Shown one piece after another: positions 24,401 through 38,200 of a stretch of DNA of 64,000 nucleotides; positions within the stretch are counted from its first letter, which is position 1; each line of letters begins with the position of its first letter. The stretch comes from Haemaphysalis longicornis (lineage: Eukaryota; Arthropoda; Arachnida; Ixodida; Ixodidae), in NCBI GenBank assembly GCA_013339765.2, contig JABSTR010001640.1:62001-126000 (forward strand). Reading direction: 5' to 3'. The position numbers and the translations under genes were made by a program. The notes under the pieces were generated by a model. The model made no database searches, had not been told where the DNA came from, and worked only from the letters and a program-made list of their open reading frames with translations.

Positions 24401-26056
24401 CTTTATCGCTTCTAAATATCAGCCGGGAGTATTTATTATCAGCCAAGTTTGTGGTGCACATAAACAGCGAAACTTTGGCGCAACCTTTAACCTTTCCTTC
24501 CGCAGCGGCTGGGGTGCATATTGCGCGTCCCCGCAGTCCGGCGAGGGCACAGGAAAGCGTATCTGATTAGCTTGTCTCGGCTTCGTGCCAGCACAGATCC
24601 CCTTCTCTAGTATAGGAGCAGGCCAGCCGCTAGTCTCGCTCCCGTATCAATTCTTCGGCAGCTCTAGGTGTTCCCAGCTCTCTTCGGCTCATTTGCTGTA
24701 CTGAGGAGGGATCGCTCGGGATCAATACCAAATACATCGGCGCTCGCAAGCTCCAGGATCCCTTTTCTCCGGGTTGGTCACCCGCCTCCGCTGCAAGTAA
24801 TTGGTACCCCGACGGCGCGATCAATTTCTCCACACACCTTCAGGCAAGAAAGAGATGCGCTACTGGGCGCCAAAGAAGAGACCCGCTTGCACCGTTTTTT
24901 TTTTTCCCTACCACTCCTGGCTCGGGAGAGAGGGGAAGCGAAGTTAACGAATGGCGCGAGGATGCGCTCCTGTCTTCTCGTGTCCTTTTTCTATCTTTTT
25001 GCACGGACGGACACGGATCGAAGCGGGAGGATTCCCAAACCTTACGAGGAAGCAATAAATTGGTTGTATCCCGTGTGACCAAAATGCAATCGCCGTCCAT
25101 AGGAAATTCGCCTGGCCGTCGCGCGCTTGATTTATCGCGAGCACATTCGAAATCACGTGAGCTGGTGGTCGTTCCTTTCTTGCGTGTCCTAGATGTCCCG
25201 CCTCCGTGTAGGTCGGTCCATTATTACGCCAGCCTTTTCCTCGCCTCTTGAGCCGGCTGTTCCTTCGGGCCACTGGTCTGTGTCTAGCTGTTGTAGCTAG
25301 AGTGCCGCTTTATCGGGCAACCTGAACGCACAGCTGTATTTTAAAGTGATTATTTTCGCTGCCTGAGCGTCCGTGTACGAAATTTTTCTTTCAAGTTGCG
25401 AGGTGGTCGTCGTGGTGGTGGTAGCATTTATTGAGCTGTTCTGCGAGAGTTGTCCCTCTGGCTAGATAGGGATCCATGGGACGATCGGACGGTCTGCGCT
25501 CTGGACGCCGAAAGAAGCTGGGCCTGCAGTTGCTACGCGTGTATAACGTGCGCGCGCTGCTTTTTCTGAGAGCAGATTTGGCTGTTCTTCGAACACTATA
25601 AGCCGCCGCCGTATGCCGGCGAAGCGTGCCGAGGTGAAAATATTTGTTCTTGTTGGATTACTGAACCAGAAATTTATTCTAGATAGAATCAGGCAGAATT
25701 TTTAGCTGGAAATTCAGTTTCTAGCTCATTTCTAGCTGGATTGAGATTTTGTTCCGGCTGGCAGCTATTACTTCCAGTCCAGCTGGAAAAAACAAAAACA
25801 AACAAAAAAAAACAAACAAACAGAAGAGCTGGAAATAATCGTCTCTAGCTAGACTAAGAAGCTGTCGATTTCGGCTAAAATCTATAAATATAGTCAGAAG
25901 TGAAGCTGGAAATTACGATTTCTTGCTAGAAATGCTCTTTCCATTTTCACGGGGTATGGTGTTTGAGTGTGACTCGTGAGCGCTCATGTATTCGCGCCTT
26001 GCACGCGCCTTCAGCCAATCTTACATGTCTTTCTACTCCTCCTTGAATGTGCGCAG
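24401..26056. other. Upstream region of the RIPOR gene
   Basis: No protein-coding feature recognised. Words built on AGCTGGAAAT recur at 25700-25920 around an A-rich stretch. Just before the first coding exon there is a pyrimidine-rich tract (26024-26043) followed by GTGCGCAG, a plausible 3' splice site at 26056, so an upstream non-coding exon is possible. Alternatively transcription starts close to 26057 in this CpG-rich zone. Confidence 0.4.
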
Positions 26057-26067
26057 AAGGCGCGGAC

Positions 26068-26281
26068 ATGTCGCTGAGCGAGCGGCTAAAACCCCGGCCT
26101 CCCGCCGACTCGGGCTCGGTGCTTGCGCGGAGCCGGTCGTTTGCGGGCCTCCTGCACGGCGGGCACCGCCGTACGGCTTCGTCGCCCAGGCTCCCCCGCC
26201 CCCGCCGGCCGCCGCTGCCGACGGCAGCCTCAGCAGCAGCAGCGGCGCCAGTTCCGGCTCCAGCACCCTTTCCAAGAGTGA
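26068..26281 (+). CDS. RIPOR: RIPOR exon 1 (start codon, N-terminus)
   Basis: The ATG at 26068 has G at -3. The reading MSLSERLKPRPP, then LARSRSFAGLLHGG, matches the RIPOR N-terminus (MSLS and RSQSFAG in vertebrates). An Ala/Pro-rich stretch follows, then FPRV. An in-frame ATG at 26047 exists but precedes the likely acceptor. The strongest donor (AGA/GTGAGT) is at 26278 and leaves phase 0, which puts a TAG early in exon 2. Using GT at 26282 gives phase 1 and FPRVS/SVLG, matching the vertebrate RVS motif. Confidence 0.8.
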
Positions 26282-29200
26282 GTATTTCACCCACCTTCCA
26301 TTTTCATCTATGACTGGCATCATCTTTGAGCAAACGACACGCGCCGGAGCTGAGAGTCGCGTAACTACTGCGACAACAACGAGAATGGAGGCGCCTTAGC
26401 GTAAACAGCATCGGAAGGCTGAAGTATAAAAGTTTCAACAAAGAAAAACAAAACTTCGTCGCATGTTCAGTTCGTTGCGTCTGGGTCCTTCTTGTTCTAC
26501 CAGACCTTTTTATGGTCTTTCTGTCGAGCCGTGCACACCGCTGGGTGGGCACACTCTTCGTGCAAATAAACTGACTATGATCGTTGCGATGTGAGTACCC
26601 GTCCCAAAGATTTGTCGAAGCACGCAGCAGTAACAATGAAACAATGACGTTTTTAAGCCGTGCGCGCAGAAATGTGAAACGACAGGTGAGCAACAAACAA
26701 GAAACAGTGCCCTCCATTACGACGATGCGAGGGGGAGGAGGAGGAGGGTAATGATGTAGTTCGCCTCCCCCTGCCATTGTGATTGTTGGAAGGTGGGCGC
26801 GCGGGCTGCCGGTGGAGCTGATACAGTCGCATCGCGTACGCGGGAACTTCGGTCGTTACGCCCCTTCCCAAAACTGCCACTTTCTCCAAACTACCACTTA
26901 CGAAAGCATCACCGCCCACCATCGCTGTATGCTTCACTGCCGACCCGGAGTGCATTGCGGCCCACCTTACGGGGACGCGGAGTGCTGTTCGGCTGGGAAT
27001 TCGGCGCTATCAAAAATAATCACAGAAAAAATAACGCAACAGCTACCCAGGCAGGGAGGGATAAAATTGAGGGGGAATACTCTGCCAAAAATATCTCGAA
27101 GAAATGGTTCATATAGTTTTCTTTACGCCCTATGACAAACTTTCGCAATTAAAACATGAAAAGCTGGCCCAGGTTGGCTCTCTTGCACAGCTTCTGTGTC
27201 GTGGGGAAAAGAAGACGCAAAAGTGTGCGTTGCGCAAAAGACTCCACCTAGCGTCACTAAATAAGCCCTTATTTAGTGACGCTAACTCCACCCGTGCATG
27301 ATTTGCGTAAAGCCGAACTATATACACATTTGCTATTTTTTAGGGGCGAAGCTCCTTAAGTCATGGGTCTGTCCATCCCTTGTGTCTCGTGGTTGTACTG
27401 TTGTGTTATGGTGAGTAGGCGGTGGTGCTCGAGGCGCCGAAACTCGTCCATCATGTTCTTGTCGATGTTGTCGTCTCTGTGGTAGAATCGGTAGTCTCCG
27501 TCAGCGTTGGTGAGGTAAAGGTTGTTGACGTTGGTGCACCGGCTGAGAGCAACGTACACGTCCTCGTCTTCGCAGCTTTGTCTTTTAGGGGCGAAGCTCC
27601 TAAAGCCATGGATCTGTCCATCCCTTGTGTCTCGTGGTACGTGACCGCCGCATGCTTTCGGAGATGTCGCAAAGTGGGCCGCGTTGCACGCGCAAGAACC
27701 GGCTGCAACTGGCAGCGCAAACTCGGCACCGGGAGCGCGAGCTTGTCTGTGTTCGCCAACGGAGGCGCGAGCGCACGTGCACTGCGAGGGGGAGATCACG
27801 CAAGAGATCACGCCACGAACGCAGGCAGTCGTTCTCGGAGATCGAACGAGACGCAAGGACCTTTGCTCGTTTCCTCTCGTCTTGTTCGGGCACAAGTTCG
27901 CCCTAAACAAAAGTTCTTTCTTGACCGTTGTATCCCATCCTACGTGACAAATTGTGGCGGAGGTGCGGGGTAGTCCTCGATGGCGCGGGGTCTTTCACCA
28001 GGTCTGGGCCTGGGAGCATTGACTCCGAAAATAAAAGTTGATTTGTACAATGTACGCACACAGTCTTGCGTCTTTCTTAATGATGTAATGGGCGAACTTT
28101 CACGGGAGAGTTACGGTTACCGATGATCTCCCCCTCTCGAGCTTCGCCCCACTTATCATCATTCATTCCGTGGATATGGCGTGATTTTTTTTTTTTCTCT
28201 GTGGGTTTGAGTGCCACCGTGACCTCGTTTGTCGCTTCTGTGCCGTGCAGGTTCAGTGCTAGGCCAACACCATAGTCCGCACGCCCCTCGCCGCATCCTC
28301 CAAGGCATTTCCTCAACATGGTCTGGGAAACCGCCCAGGTCTCCCCGGCCTGCAAGGACTCTTCTCATCTTCAACGCCGTGGAAAGGGGCCTCAGGTCTG
28401 AACGCTGGCTTGTTTTTTCTAACAGCGGAGCTGTTCCCGTCGAGCCTTTTCGTCCGTCTGCTGTAGGTCGTGCGTAATGCAGAAATATACGAGAGCAGGT
28501 TCCCAGACCCACCGATAGAGGGCGCAGTGGTCTCGCAGGGGCTGGTTCCTGTCCCTCACGCTAGGGGAAGAGGGGAGGGAACCTCCCACCCCTGCTGTTT
28601 AGCGGCCATTCCTTGGCGCGTGCCGTAGAATTTGCGCAGCGACGGCGCTGCTGTTCTCGGGATAGCCCCCCGTTGATAATGGGGCCGGCACAAGAGATAT
28701 ACTGCAGAAAGACTGTAAATTGGGCTAGTTGGTACTTGTTTATGATGAAAAAAAAAAAAAAAAACGGCGCAAAGACGTGTCAGCGCGCGTCCTGTCTCCC
28801 TTCTTTTTCTAGTTCGTCTCTTTGCGCTGTTTTTTTCCATCACGGCACAAGAGAACCACACCTCCACTGTTTCAGCAGATTTTGCACTGGGTTTAATTTC
28901 TTTTTTGCTGTAAATTGCTTTTTATTGTGAAACCACTGCAAATACTAATATGGTGCAAATACAAGTGCAATGTACTAAAGAAATTAATTACAGAAAATTT
29001 GAAAACTGTGAGGCGTGTACTGCTAGTACGCGTTCTTTTAATAATGTACGGACAATCCTTAAGAGAGCTCTCTTCTGATCTTATATTTTATCATAGTTAC
29101 CCTTGCATGACAGTGACTGGGGTAAAGTATAAGGCAGCGGTATTGTCAGCAAGAACCTGCTGTAGGTGCCAGCTAAACCACACTATGTTGCCTCGTGCAG

Positions 29201-32200
29201 GGAATGTGTCAGTTTAGCGCAAGAGGACATTCTGAGCCTGAGGTCTTCTGTGGATAACCTGTCACTTTCCTCATCGCAGGTAGGTTCCTTTCCCCCCCAC
29301 TTTACGGGTCTTCGTGTTGTGTGCTATATATGTCCAAAAATACATACTTAGTGCCTCCTGTGTGCATCCATGTCTCTTCTGACCCAACTTCTCATCCTTG
29401 CCTCTGTTGCTCAGATACGTGTGTCCTCTCTCTCTTTTTTTCCTTCTCGCCCCCTCCTCCTCTGCTCTGTGCGCTTCAGTCTCAGGGAAAACTGTACGAT
29501 TGCGAGAAGGTGAGAGGGCACTGGCCTCGAGGCATGTGTCTGGGTACTTGCCGAAAGAAGTGTTCTTGGCTGCCTGCTGTACCTGTGGTCTTGTGCTAGC
29601 TCTGTGGCTCTGATCTCCCCGTGATTGCCATCAGTTCATGTCTTACCCTGCTACTTTCTCAATACCAGTGTGTCTGAACTGCCTCCTCCCTTTTTATGGC
29701 ACTGCATCTTTGTCTTTGCGTGTCCGTACCAACTACCAGGAAGAAAGATATCATTCTTGCTCTGTTGTGCTGTGCGCTGTTTATTTTTTGCCTTTCTTTT
29801 TATTTTTGCTAATGTTGCATGTTTCGTGTGTTGATGTTTCTGTATCATAAGCTTGTGGGCTCAGTTTTATAACAATGGATGATACTCCTTGTGTTTCTGA
29901 TTTCACTGTCGGCATGTCGGCTTGCATCTTGAACTAGCTGGGTGTACCTTCGGTTAGCTCTGTCTTTTTTTTTTTCTTCAGCAATTGAAGGCAGCTGAGA
30001 GATACCTCAAGCGAATTGAGTTCCAGCTTTCCAAGGTAAGACAGCAGTGCTTTAAAGCCACATATGGTCTGCTTTGTTTTATGGGAAAATCCCCTCGGGG
30101 GCCTGGGCTGTCAGGCTGTCGGCGTCTCATGTCGTCGTCGTAACCGTCGTCTTATGTAGTCATGGTACTAAAACACCGAGACACTCATTTACGCCTCGCG
30201 CCAGAGCGTAACGTGTCCTAAAAAAACACCGCGACACTTGTTTACGCCTTGCGCTGGAACGCTTCGTCAGGCGTAATAAAAAAAGCAATGGGACACTAGT
30301 TTACGCCTCACGCTAGAGTGCTTCGTGCTTCAAAGACACAAGACTCTTACAGCAGAGTTGTGTGCCTTTACCTCCGAATGGTTTCGCCTCCGTTGTCAAA
30401 AACACCAAGGCACCAAGAATACGCTTATACACTGCATGCTTCGCCTCTCCTCGTTATTCACATTAGAGGAGACGGCCTGGGATTTTTTTCCTACATTTTT
30501 ACCTGAACCCATGTTCATAGATGCAAAGCTTTTTGTCATTTCACTCAGAACTTCCCACGAAACAGAAACAGATGATTGGCCATGGCTTGTTTACATACAG
30601 GCCACTGCATCATAAGAAAACAGGCTATCCAGGCCTGGTGCTCATTCGTATAAAATCCAAATTGCAGGTGTTGCTGTTTTATCCCTGCCCTACTGCTTTA
30701 TTTTACGTATTTGTGCATTTTGCACTTGAATAATTGCTAGCATGGATAAAATGTGGCAATAACTGCCAGCACCACACATTGTGTATTACTGTATTTGGAA
30801 AACACTTGTACCCTTTTTCTCTTTCTTTCCTTGTGTTGTCAACCGTCACAACTGTTTCAGTCGTGAATGGATCTATCCAGATTCAGTAGTATGCCTCCCT
30901 GGAATTGTAACAAGAGGTTAGGATGCAGGAATATGGCGTAGGAAGTGGCTATTGTTTGATGTTCATGATTTTATTTTGCTGGCTGTAGTTTGTCGCCCAT
31001 GTTTATACTAGCAGATGACTTGTTGTGGTGCCTAGTGGCTGCTGCGTAGTAAGTGTGTGGTTAAAAATAACATTAAATTAGCCGCCCCAAAAAGCAAGAA
31101 CACTTTGTGAAAAAGTTAAGAGAGTCTGGTATCGGCAGCCTACCATTTCAGTAGGCTTCACAGCCAAGGTGTTGCTTTGTTACGTTAGGTACCATATTTT
31201 CGCGATTATAACCCACCCCTGCATATAATCCACACCCCACTTTCAGCCCACTGGAATAGAAAAAAGTCCTCGTGTATTGCCCGCACATTTGATACAGGAA
31301 AGGATGCTCCAAAGCTACTGCTCAAGCAACGCATCACATCCTATGTAGACCGAAAAAGCGTATATTTAGCAAATAGAATACACTGACTGCAAGGTGAAAG
31401 TCACAATTCACTAATAAAATTCAGTTGTTAGAGTGCGCTCGTCCTTGTTTTTTTTTTCTTCCCTGTCCTTGTATGTTTTGCGCAATCGCTGACATGGAAG
31501 GCTTAGTCAGTGTTACTGTGTAGGAGCTTCACTGCACAACGCGTATTGCTGTAAAGCTGCACTAAAGGAAAGACCCCCGCGTATTATCCGCACCCCTGTT
31601 TTGCCAGTGAAATTTTCGCATTTTTGGTGTGGGTTATACGCGCGAAAATACGGTATTCTTCTTCCTCTAGCATAAGGAGTTTGCATTTTGTGTGGACGAA
31701 CAGTTGCAGGGCCCCTTGAACTAATGACCAGACCACCTAATCAGCTGAGCCTGTTGGGATTTGTTGCGCGAGTGCCTATTCCCATTCACGTGATTGTACG
31801 AATGGCCACCAGGTGGAGGAGTTGCGGGAGCACTACGAGGTGCAGCAGAGGATGCGGGATGGTGTGCGAAGCATGGCGTACGCCTACGTGCTCTCACCGG
31901 GCTGCGAGAAGGACAACGCCCTGCACGGTGTCCGCTCCGGGTACCGCGAGTGCGTGGACACCCTGTGCGTGCTGGAGGCCCGACTGGAACAGCTCATGGG
32001 CACCCTGCAATTCCAGATGCGCGGTAAGTTAGGGCAGCACACTGCACACGGTTGTGGGTTGTCGGGCAGTGAGAGCTGACATTGTTTCAGGGGTGAAGCC
32101 CATTAGGGGCTGGGGCTGTTGGCGTCTCCTGTCGTCTTCGTCGTTGCCGTAATCGGCGTTTCATGTAGTCACGGTACTAAAACACCGGGGAAACTCATTT

Positions 32201-35200
32201 ACGCCTCACGCTAGAATGTAACGTGTACTGAAAAAACACCGGGACGCTCATTTAAGCCTCGCGCTGGAGCGCTTCGTAACGTGTACTAAAAGCACCGGGA
32301 CACTCAGTTACACCTCGTGCTAGAGAGCTTCGTATTTCAATGACGGAGAGTTTTACAGCAAAGCTGTATATTTCTACCCCAAATGGTTTCATCTCCGTTG
32401 GCAAAAACACCGAGGTGCCAAGAATACACTTATACTCCGCATGCTTCGCCCCTTCCCAGGTTTCACGTTGTGGAGATGGACCGGGATTTTTTTTTGCCGG
32501 CCAGTCAGCTTTGTTTATCCGAAAGTTACACTTGAAATATAATAGTAATGATAATAATGTTTTCACAGGTAGAAATACAGTGTAACACCCAGCTTGCTTA
32601 AGCCCTAAGGCTTGTTTGCATACCTGGGCATGCCTTAGCTCTGGACGTTACAGCCGAAGCAGATGCCCTAGCACTGTGTATAAGGGAAAAAAAAAGCAAT
32701 ACATCAGAACATATTTAAAAACAAATCAATATGTTAGAAGAAACAAAATTAGTTGCATCATCTCGTCTAATTCATTGAAGCTGATGGGTCGCAGCAGGCA
32801 TTCGCAGTGGCCGTCTTGCGGTGCTGTGATAACCTTGCTCATTTCCACATGATGTCGTTCCTCGCCACATTTTTATCCTGCCGTTAATCATATAAGTCCC
32901 ATCCAGAGAGCTCAGCTCCCCTTCAGCTCGCTTGAGGCACCTGATCTCAGTATCTTTCACTGTTACTGCACATTTGTCCTATTGTAAATAATTGGGTCGA
33001 ACCCCCGTTTTCTGAACCCCTCCCCCGCTCGAGCATCCAGTCAAGGAGATTCTTGAAAGCGGTTTTCACGTGTAAAGGTACGTCTTATCGTATCCTTCAC
33101 CCAGCCAAGTCAAGGAAAAACATGGAGAGGAGGACTGACTCAGAATACGGCCATAAGTGTTAGTCACACCCCTGTCACACAGCAGATCTAATGACATGTA
33201 GAGCAGATGTCATTCACTCTAAATGTCATTAATGCGGCACTGCACGAGAATACCGAATGACATTTCAGGGGAATGACATTTAGCTGCTAACTGAGGTTCG
33301 GGAGCTCATTCAGCAGCCAAATGAGTAGCCGCAACAGCAGTGGCGCCCCACTAGAGAAGAGAGTCCAGTTATAAATCACAGAATACTGCTTGTAAACACT
33401 GTTAGTAAACTTAAATTTTCCCCTTCATGTTGTTTTTAAAATAAAGACAAAGAAGTACTAACAAAAAAAAAAGAATCTTGTCCCCAATGTGCGCACTACC
33501 CTAATACGGATTTCTTGCGGACTTGTCTTGGCTTGTGATGTCTGCTAATGTCACCTAAACCAATAATTTTCTTATTTTTCCTAAAAAAAAATCTTTTCTT
33601 GTGAAAAAAAAATGTCTGAAAACATTCCAGGTGCACTTGAAATATAACTTTGTTGTTTTGTGAGCTTGCTAATCATCACCGCTATCGCTATCAAATGACA
33701 TTTGTTTCGCCATGTAGACCCGCACGACCCAACTGAATGTCATTAACTGCTAATGTCAGTCACTTTGAATGACATTAGATTTGCCGTGTGATAGGGGTAT
33801 CAATTGTGTATTGTTTTATCCATTGTTGTAATTCTTAAAATATTTTTTCTCTGCTCTTCTTTTTCTGTTGTACAATTACTTGGTTCCTTTCGTGCACCAT
33901 GCCGAAGGCATCACACTGTTTGTGGGCACTTAGCAAATAAACAAACGAATAAAATTATTTCTTGTAAAAACACTGCGGTAAATTGAAATTAACGAAGACG
34001 AAGGACGGCAGAACACAAGATGCACACTTATGAAAGCGCTTTCCTAAATGTGTATCTTGTGTTCCGCCGTCTTTTGTCTTCGTTAATTTCAATTTAGCGC
34101 AGTGTTTTTACAAGAAATAATGTACCAACTAGCCCAGAAACAAGCTCTCATTGACGAAAAAATTTCCTCTGTCGCGCAGGGATCCAGGGTTTTGCCCGCC
34201 TCTGTGCCGGGGACAACTTTGAGATCAGCGTCAAGCACGGGGACCAGAAGTGGAAGTCGCGCGGCCGCGTCCAGAAGAACGGTCAGCAGGCCTGGGACAA
34301 CCAGCAGATCATTGTCAAGGCCCTGCTCGGGGAGTTCCTCTACATCAAGGTGGGCACTGAGTCGGGGGACGAGCTACGCCCCTCGTTGGGGGCACCAAGA
34401 CCAGTTCTTAAGTGCAGGGCACTTGAGGGGCTCGCCTTGTCGTCGTAGCTCTCTCGCTGGGCCAAAGTAGAGCCACATGGCAGTTCCATTGTAGCGGCTG
34501 TCGTCGTGGTGTCCCACAGAGGCTTCAAAAGCCAAGTGGCTTACTTAGTCATAAGCCTTCGAAACTTGTGAACCGCTGGCGCTTGTCATACATCTCCCCG
34601 TTGCTTAGCACAAAGAAGACTGCAGCTACATTTGAGGGAAAATATGCGTAATTAGCCGCCAGCACCCGCGTTTATTTAGTTAGGAACGCTCGTTGGGTTG
34701 GTTTTTACGATAGTAAGCGAAAAAAAGTGGCAGTGCAACGCCGGCACGTGCAGGAGGAAAAGCAAGCACAAAATGAAGAGAACTCCCGCTGGCACAGTTC
34801 CAGGCAGGGGGTACGCGAGCACTGCAAAGGTGGGAACTGTGAATTGCGTTGGGTGGTAGCAGTGACGGGATGACGGCACTACAGCCCATTATGGCGAATC
34901 ACTGCTCAGCACTTCCGACAGCTTTAACATCAAGTGGAACGGCTTTACTTTTTTTCTCCCTCTCCTTTTTAAAATGCTTTTTAATTGGACTGTTCTGTTT
35001 TGAATGCTGGTGCACAGCAAAAATACGTGTGCTAAAAAACAGTCTGAGCCTTTGACTGGAGTTTTTCCCATGGCTTTGAAGTGTACAGCATAGAACAGAA
35101 CGAGTAAGAATGAAAGAAGAATGAACAACACAGCCATTGTACACGATGAGCCAGCACATCCAACTGCTTTTTGCATTTCACATGTGTAGTGCCTTTGGGA

Positions 35201-38200
35201 CTTTCGAACATGCAACATATAGTGGAATCTAGATAAATTGAGCTTGTTTAGTTCAGATTCGTAATGGTACCAATTGGCAGTGGTTTATATCCAGAATTTC
35301 GATTTTGGGGTGGGTGTCAAAATCCTCCGGTGGTGGTGTTGGGAGCTGTTGGGAGGGGGGGGGGGGGGATGAATTTGTGAATTCCTGGGCAGGGTGCTTG
35401 TGGTTGTGGAATATTTTTTTTTGGGGGGGGGGGGTGTATAAATCCCTGACCAATTGGCATTCAGGTTTTACGTTATGGTCATGCGCATTTGCAGTGACTC
35501 ATACCTGCACTGCACAGCCATTTCAACGGCCTTCCAAAGGCCTTCGAACCAATTGTCTATCAAGTGCCCATTGTAAATATATAGGGCCAACTTTTAAGTT
35601 GGTGTTTAACTGTCACTTGAGAGTTTCCGTGTGCACAGGCATCATTCGGACACATTTTTGGTTCCTTCAGCGAAACATAGGTTGATGAGATCGGATTACC
35701 TGTAGAACACGAAACAAAACAAAAGATTGAGCTCTGTCCCTTTATCGGTGCTTACACTTTATTTTGGGAAGGGTGAACATCCCGAACGGTTTGCATTAAT
35801 TATTGACAGATTGGTGGGGTAACTAGTGGTTTATTTCTTCTCCCCCGGTGTGTGTGGTGTCCCCCGTGTAGGCAGTGGAGGTGCGTGGTCTGGGCAAGAA
35901 TGTGCTGCTGGGCAACAAGTCTTGCGAGATCAAGGAGCTGTTCAGCTCGCACTCTCAGCTGATGACCATCAACCTCAACTCGAGTGGGTCGCTCAAGCTC
36001 AATCTGGTCATCACCTGGAAGTGAGTACGCCCTCTCTGCCCTGGCGACTACTCTGTCTTCATCGCCTTTTCTGTGCACGTACTCTGCACAACAGATGGGG
36101 ACATCTCAGTGTGCGATAGTATCTGTAGGGCAAGGGCGGACACTGCACTGTTGTTTGCCGATGTATGTCTGCTGCAAATTAAAGCCACTTGGCTAAACAC
36201 GTCTTTTGTTACAGTAGCCGACCGTTTTTTCGGACTCCGAGAATTCGGAATTGCTGGATCTTTCGGACTTTCCTGAGGAACTGCCAGTTGTCCCATAGGA
36301 GTAATTACTCACGGATTTTTCAGACTGCTTTTTATTCGGACTATTTTTCATTCACCTCCAGCTCTGAAAAATCAGTCGGCTACTGTATTTCTGCTTAGGC
36401 TAGTGTATAGAAGGATATGAATTGCAGCTCAGGACATCATTTAAATCAGTCTCTTAGCTTCGTTCCAGTTTCATTTTCAAATCAATCGTTTTATCAATTT
36501 TGACAACAGTTAAAGGGACCCTGCAACACTCTTTGAGCAGTGCAAGTAAAACTGCGCGACGCTGAGCTTACACTACCAGAAATACCTCGGCCAAATATTA
36601 CACCTGCACGTGAAGCGGTGGGCGTGCAAATAGCTGTGAAAGACTTGGAAAAACCAACCGCGCTCTCCTAAGTTCTCCTCATTATGCACCCCTGGCATGG
36701 CCTAAACGACGTCATTGAGGCCATATGGCTGTCTGATCGGCTGTCACTGGTCAACTTCGCGGCTAATTTCTCTCATTTCCTGTGGCGATACACCGTCGTC
36801 AGCGCTGTGTGCGAACCTCTTCCATGCCTGAACCTGTAGGCACAGTTTTGTCGTTTATTTTGTGCTTTGAATGCGCGCGGAGTTTGAGTGATGAGCTCAA
36901 TACTTTCCTTTCAACCAGACCACTCGACGACAAACGTTTATTGCTTCAAAGACGCCCTACCAGCCGGAGCGCGTGCATGCGAGCAGACAGCCGTGCCTGC
37001 TTTTTTGTGGCACCAGACTGGAAATAGACCCCTCCACGTTGCGAAGAAAAGGAGAAAACTCCCCGGCCTGTGATATATCGAAGGCTGCAGAAGAGAATGC
37101 TGCGAGCCGCCCCCCTTTAAAGAGTGCACAGCTTTCGTCACATTGTTTGCGGTTGAGTTGAGAGGGAACAATTAAGCACGATTGCTCATCACGCATAGTT
37201 TCGGTGATAGTAAACGGATTTTCATAATTCTTGCGGGAGGAGATTGGTGGGACAATAGACGTTCACCAAAATACGTTCCTAGTAGTCGATGGTACGTGTT
37301 GCAGGGTCCCTTTAAGGCTCTAGCTTGGAGCATGTGGTGGGTGCACCAATTGCACGATGAACTGGAAAAGTGGTGTCCTATGAAAAATTCCAATTGAGAG
37401 CAGTGTTTCCTTCGTAGCACTTGGATATGCAAAATACTATTAAAACAATTGATAAAACCAGCTGAAAGTTGTTTTCTTTTTTTGGATTTAGTTAGGTTGT
37501 TTTTTTTATTCATTCACCCTAAAGGCCCTTAAGGGCATTACGTAGGGGTGGGCATGAAAAAGAAAACATATTGTAACATTAAAAATAGGAGCACACATTA
37601 ATGTAGAAATTCATAGTTGCAAAATATGGGTACACAAAAAGGGGCACAACACTTATCCAGTTTCTAAAATGACAGGGTTAAAGAATGACACATGTTCAAA
37701 ATGACACAAACATTGAAAATTGAACAAATCCAGCAGGTTAAAAAATGGCACAAACATTGAAAGATGATTTATACATTGAGGAATAACTAACTTTTCGATA
37801 AACGAGTCGTGGTTAATGAGGGTGACGATGTTACCTGGGAGCTGATTCCAGTCTACAAAGGCCGCTGCCACTTCTTCCGGTGTCCACCCTAGAAGAACTG
37901 CTGGTGGAAAAGGAGAACCTCCGCCGCGCCACGCGTGCTTTACTTCCACCGCGTGGAACCGACCTCCCCAGTGGGCTCGCTCGCTGGGAGGAGGTCCTGC
38001 TGTGGAGGCTTCGAGTTGGGGTGGCATTATCCCCAGCAGTGACCCACGCTTGGCCTGCCCGCTATCACGCACTGTTTGCGGACAACTGTCCCTTTCGTAC
38101 GGTCCCTGCGTCTGAAGCCGACACGAGCCACCTTCTATGGACCTGCCCTGCCCTTCAAACCTCTCGCCTGCAACACCTCCGGGGCACAGGGCTCCATCCT

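Noticed and set aside
25400..25480. LINE-like tail (GTGGTAGCATTTATTGAGCTG)
   Set aside because: The word looks like a retroelement 3' end, but no body or coding part was found, so it is not annotated.
27422..27973. Val-rich 183-codon ORF on the + strand
   Set aside because: It is antisense to the helicase remnant; the - strand has the recognisable motif.
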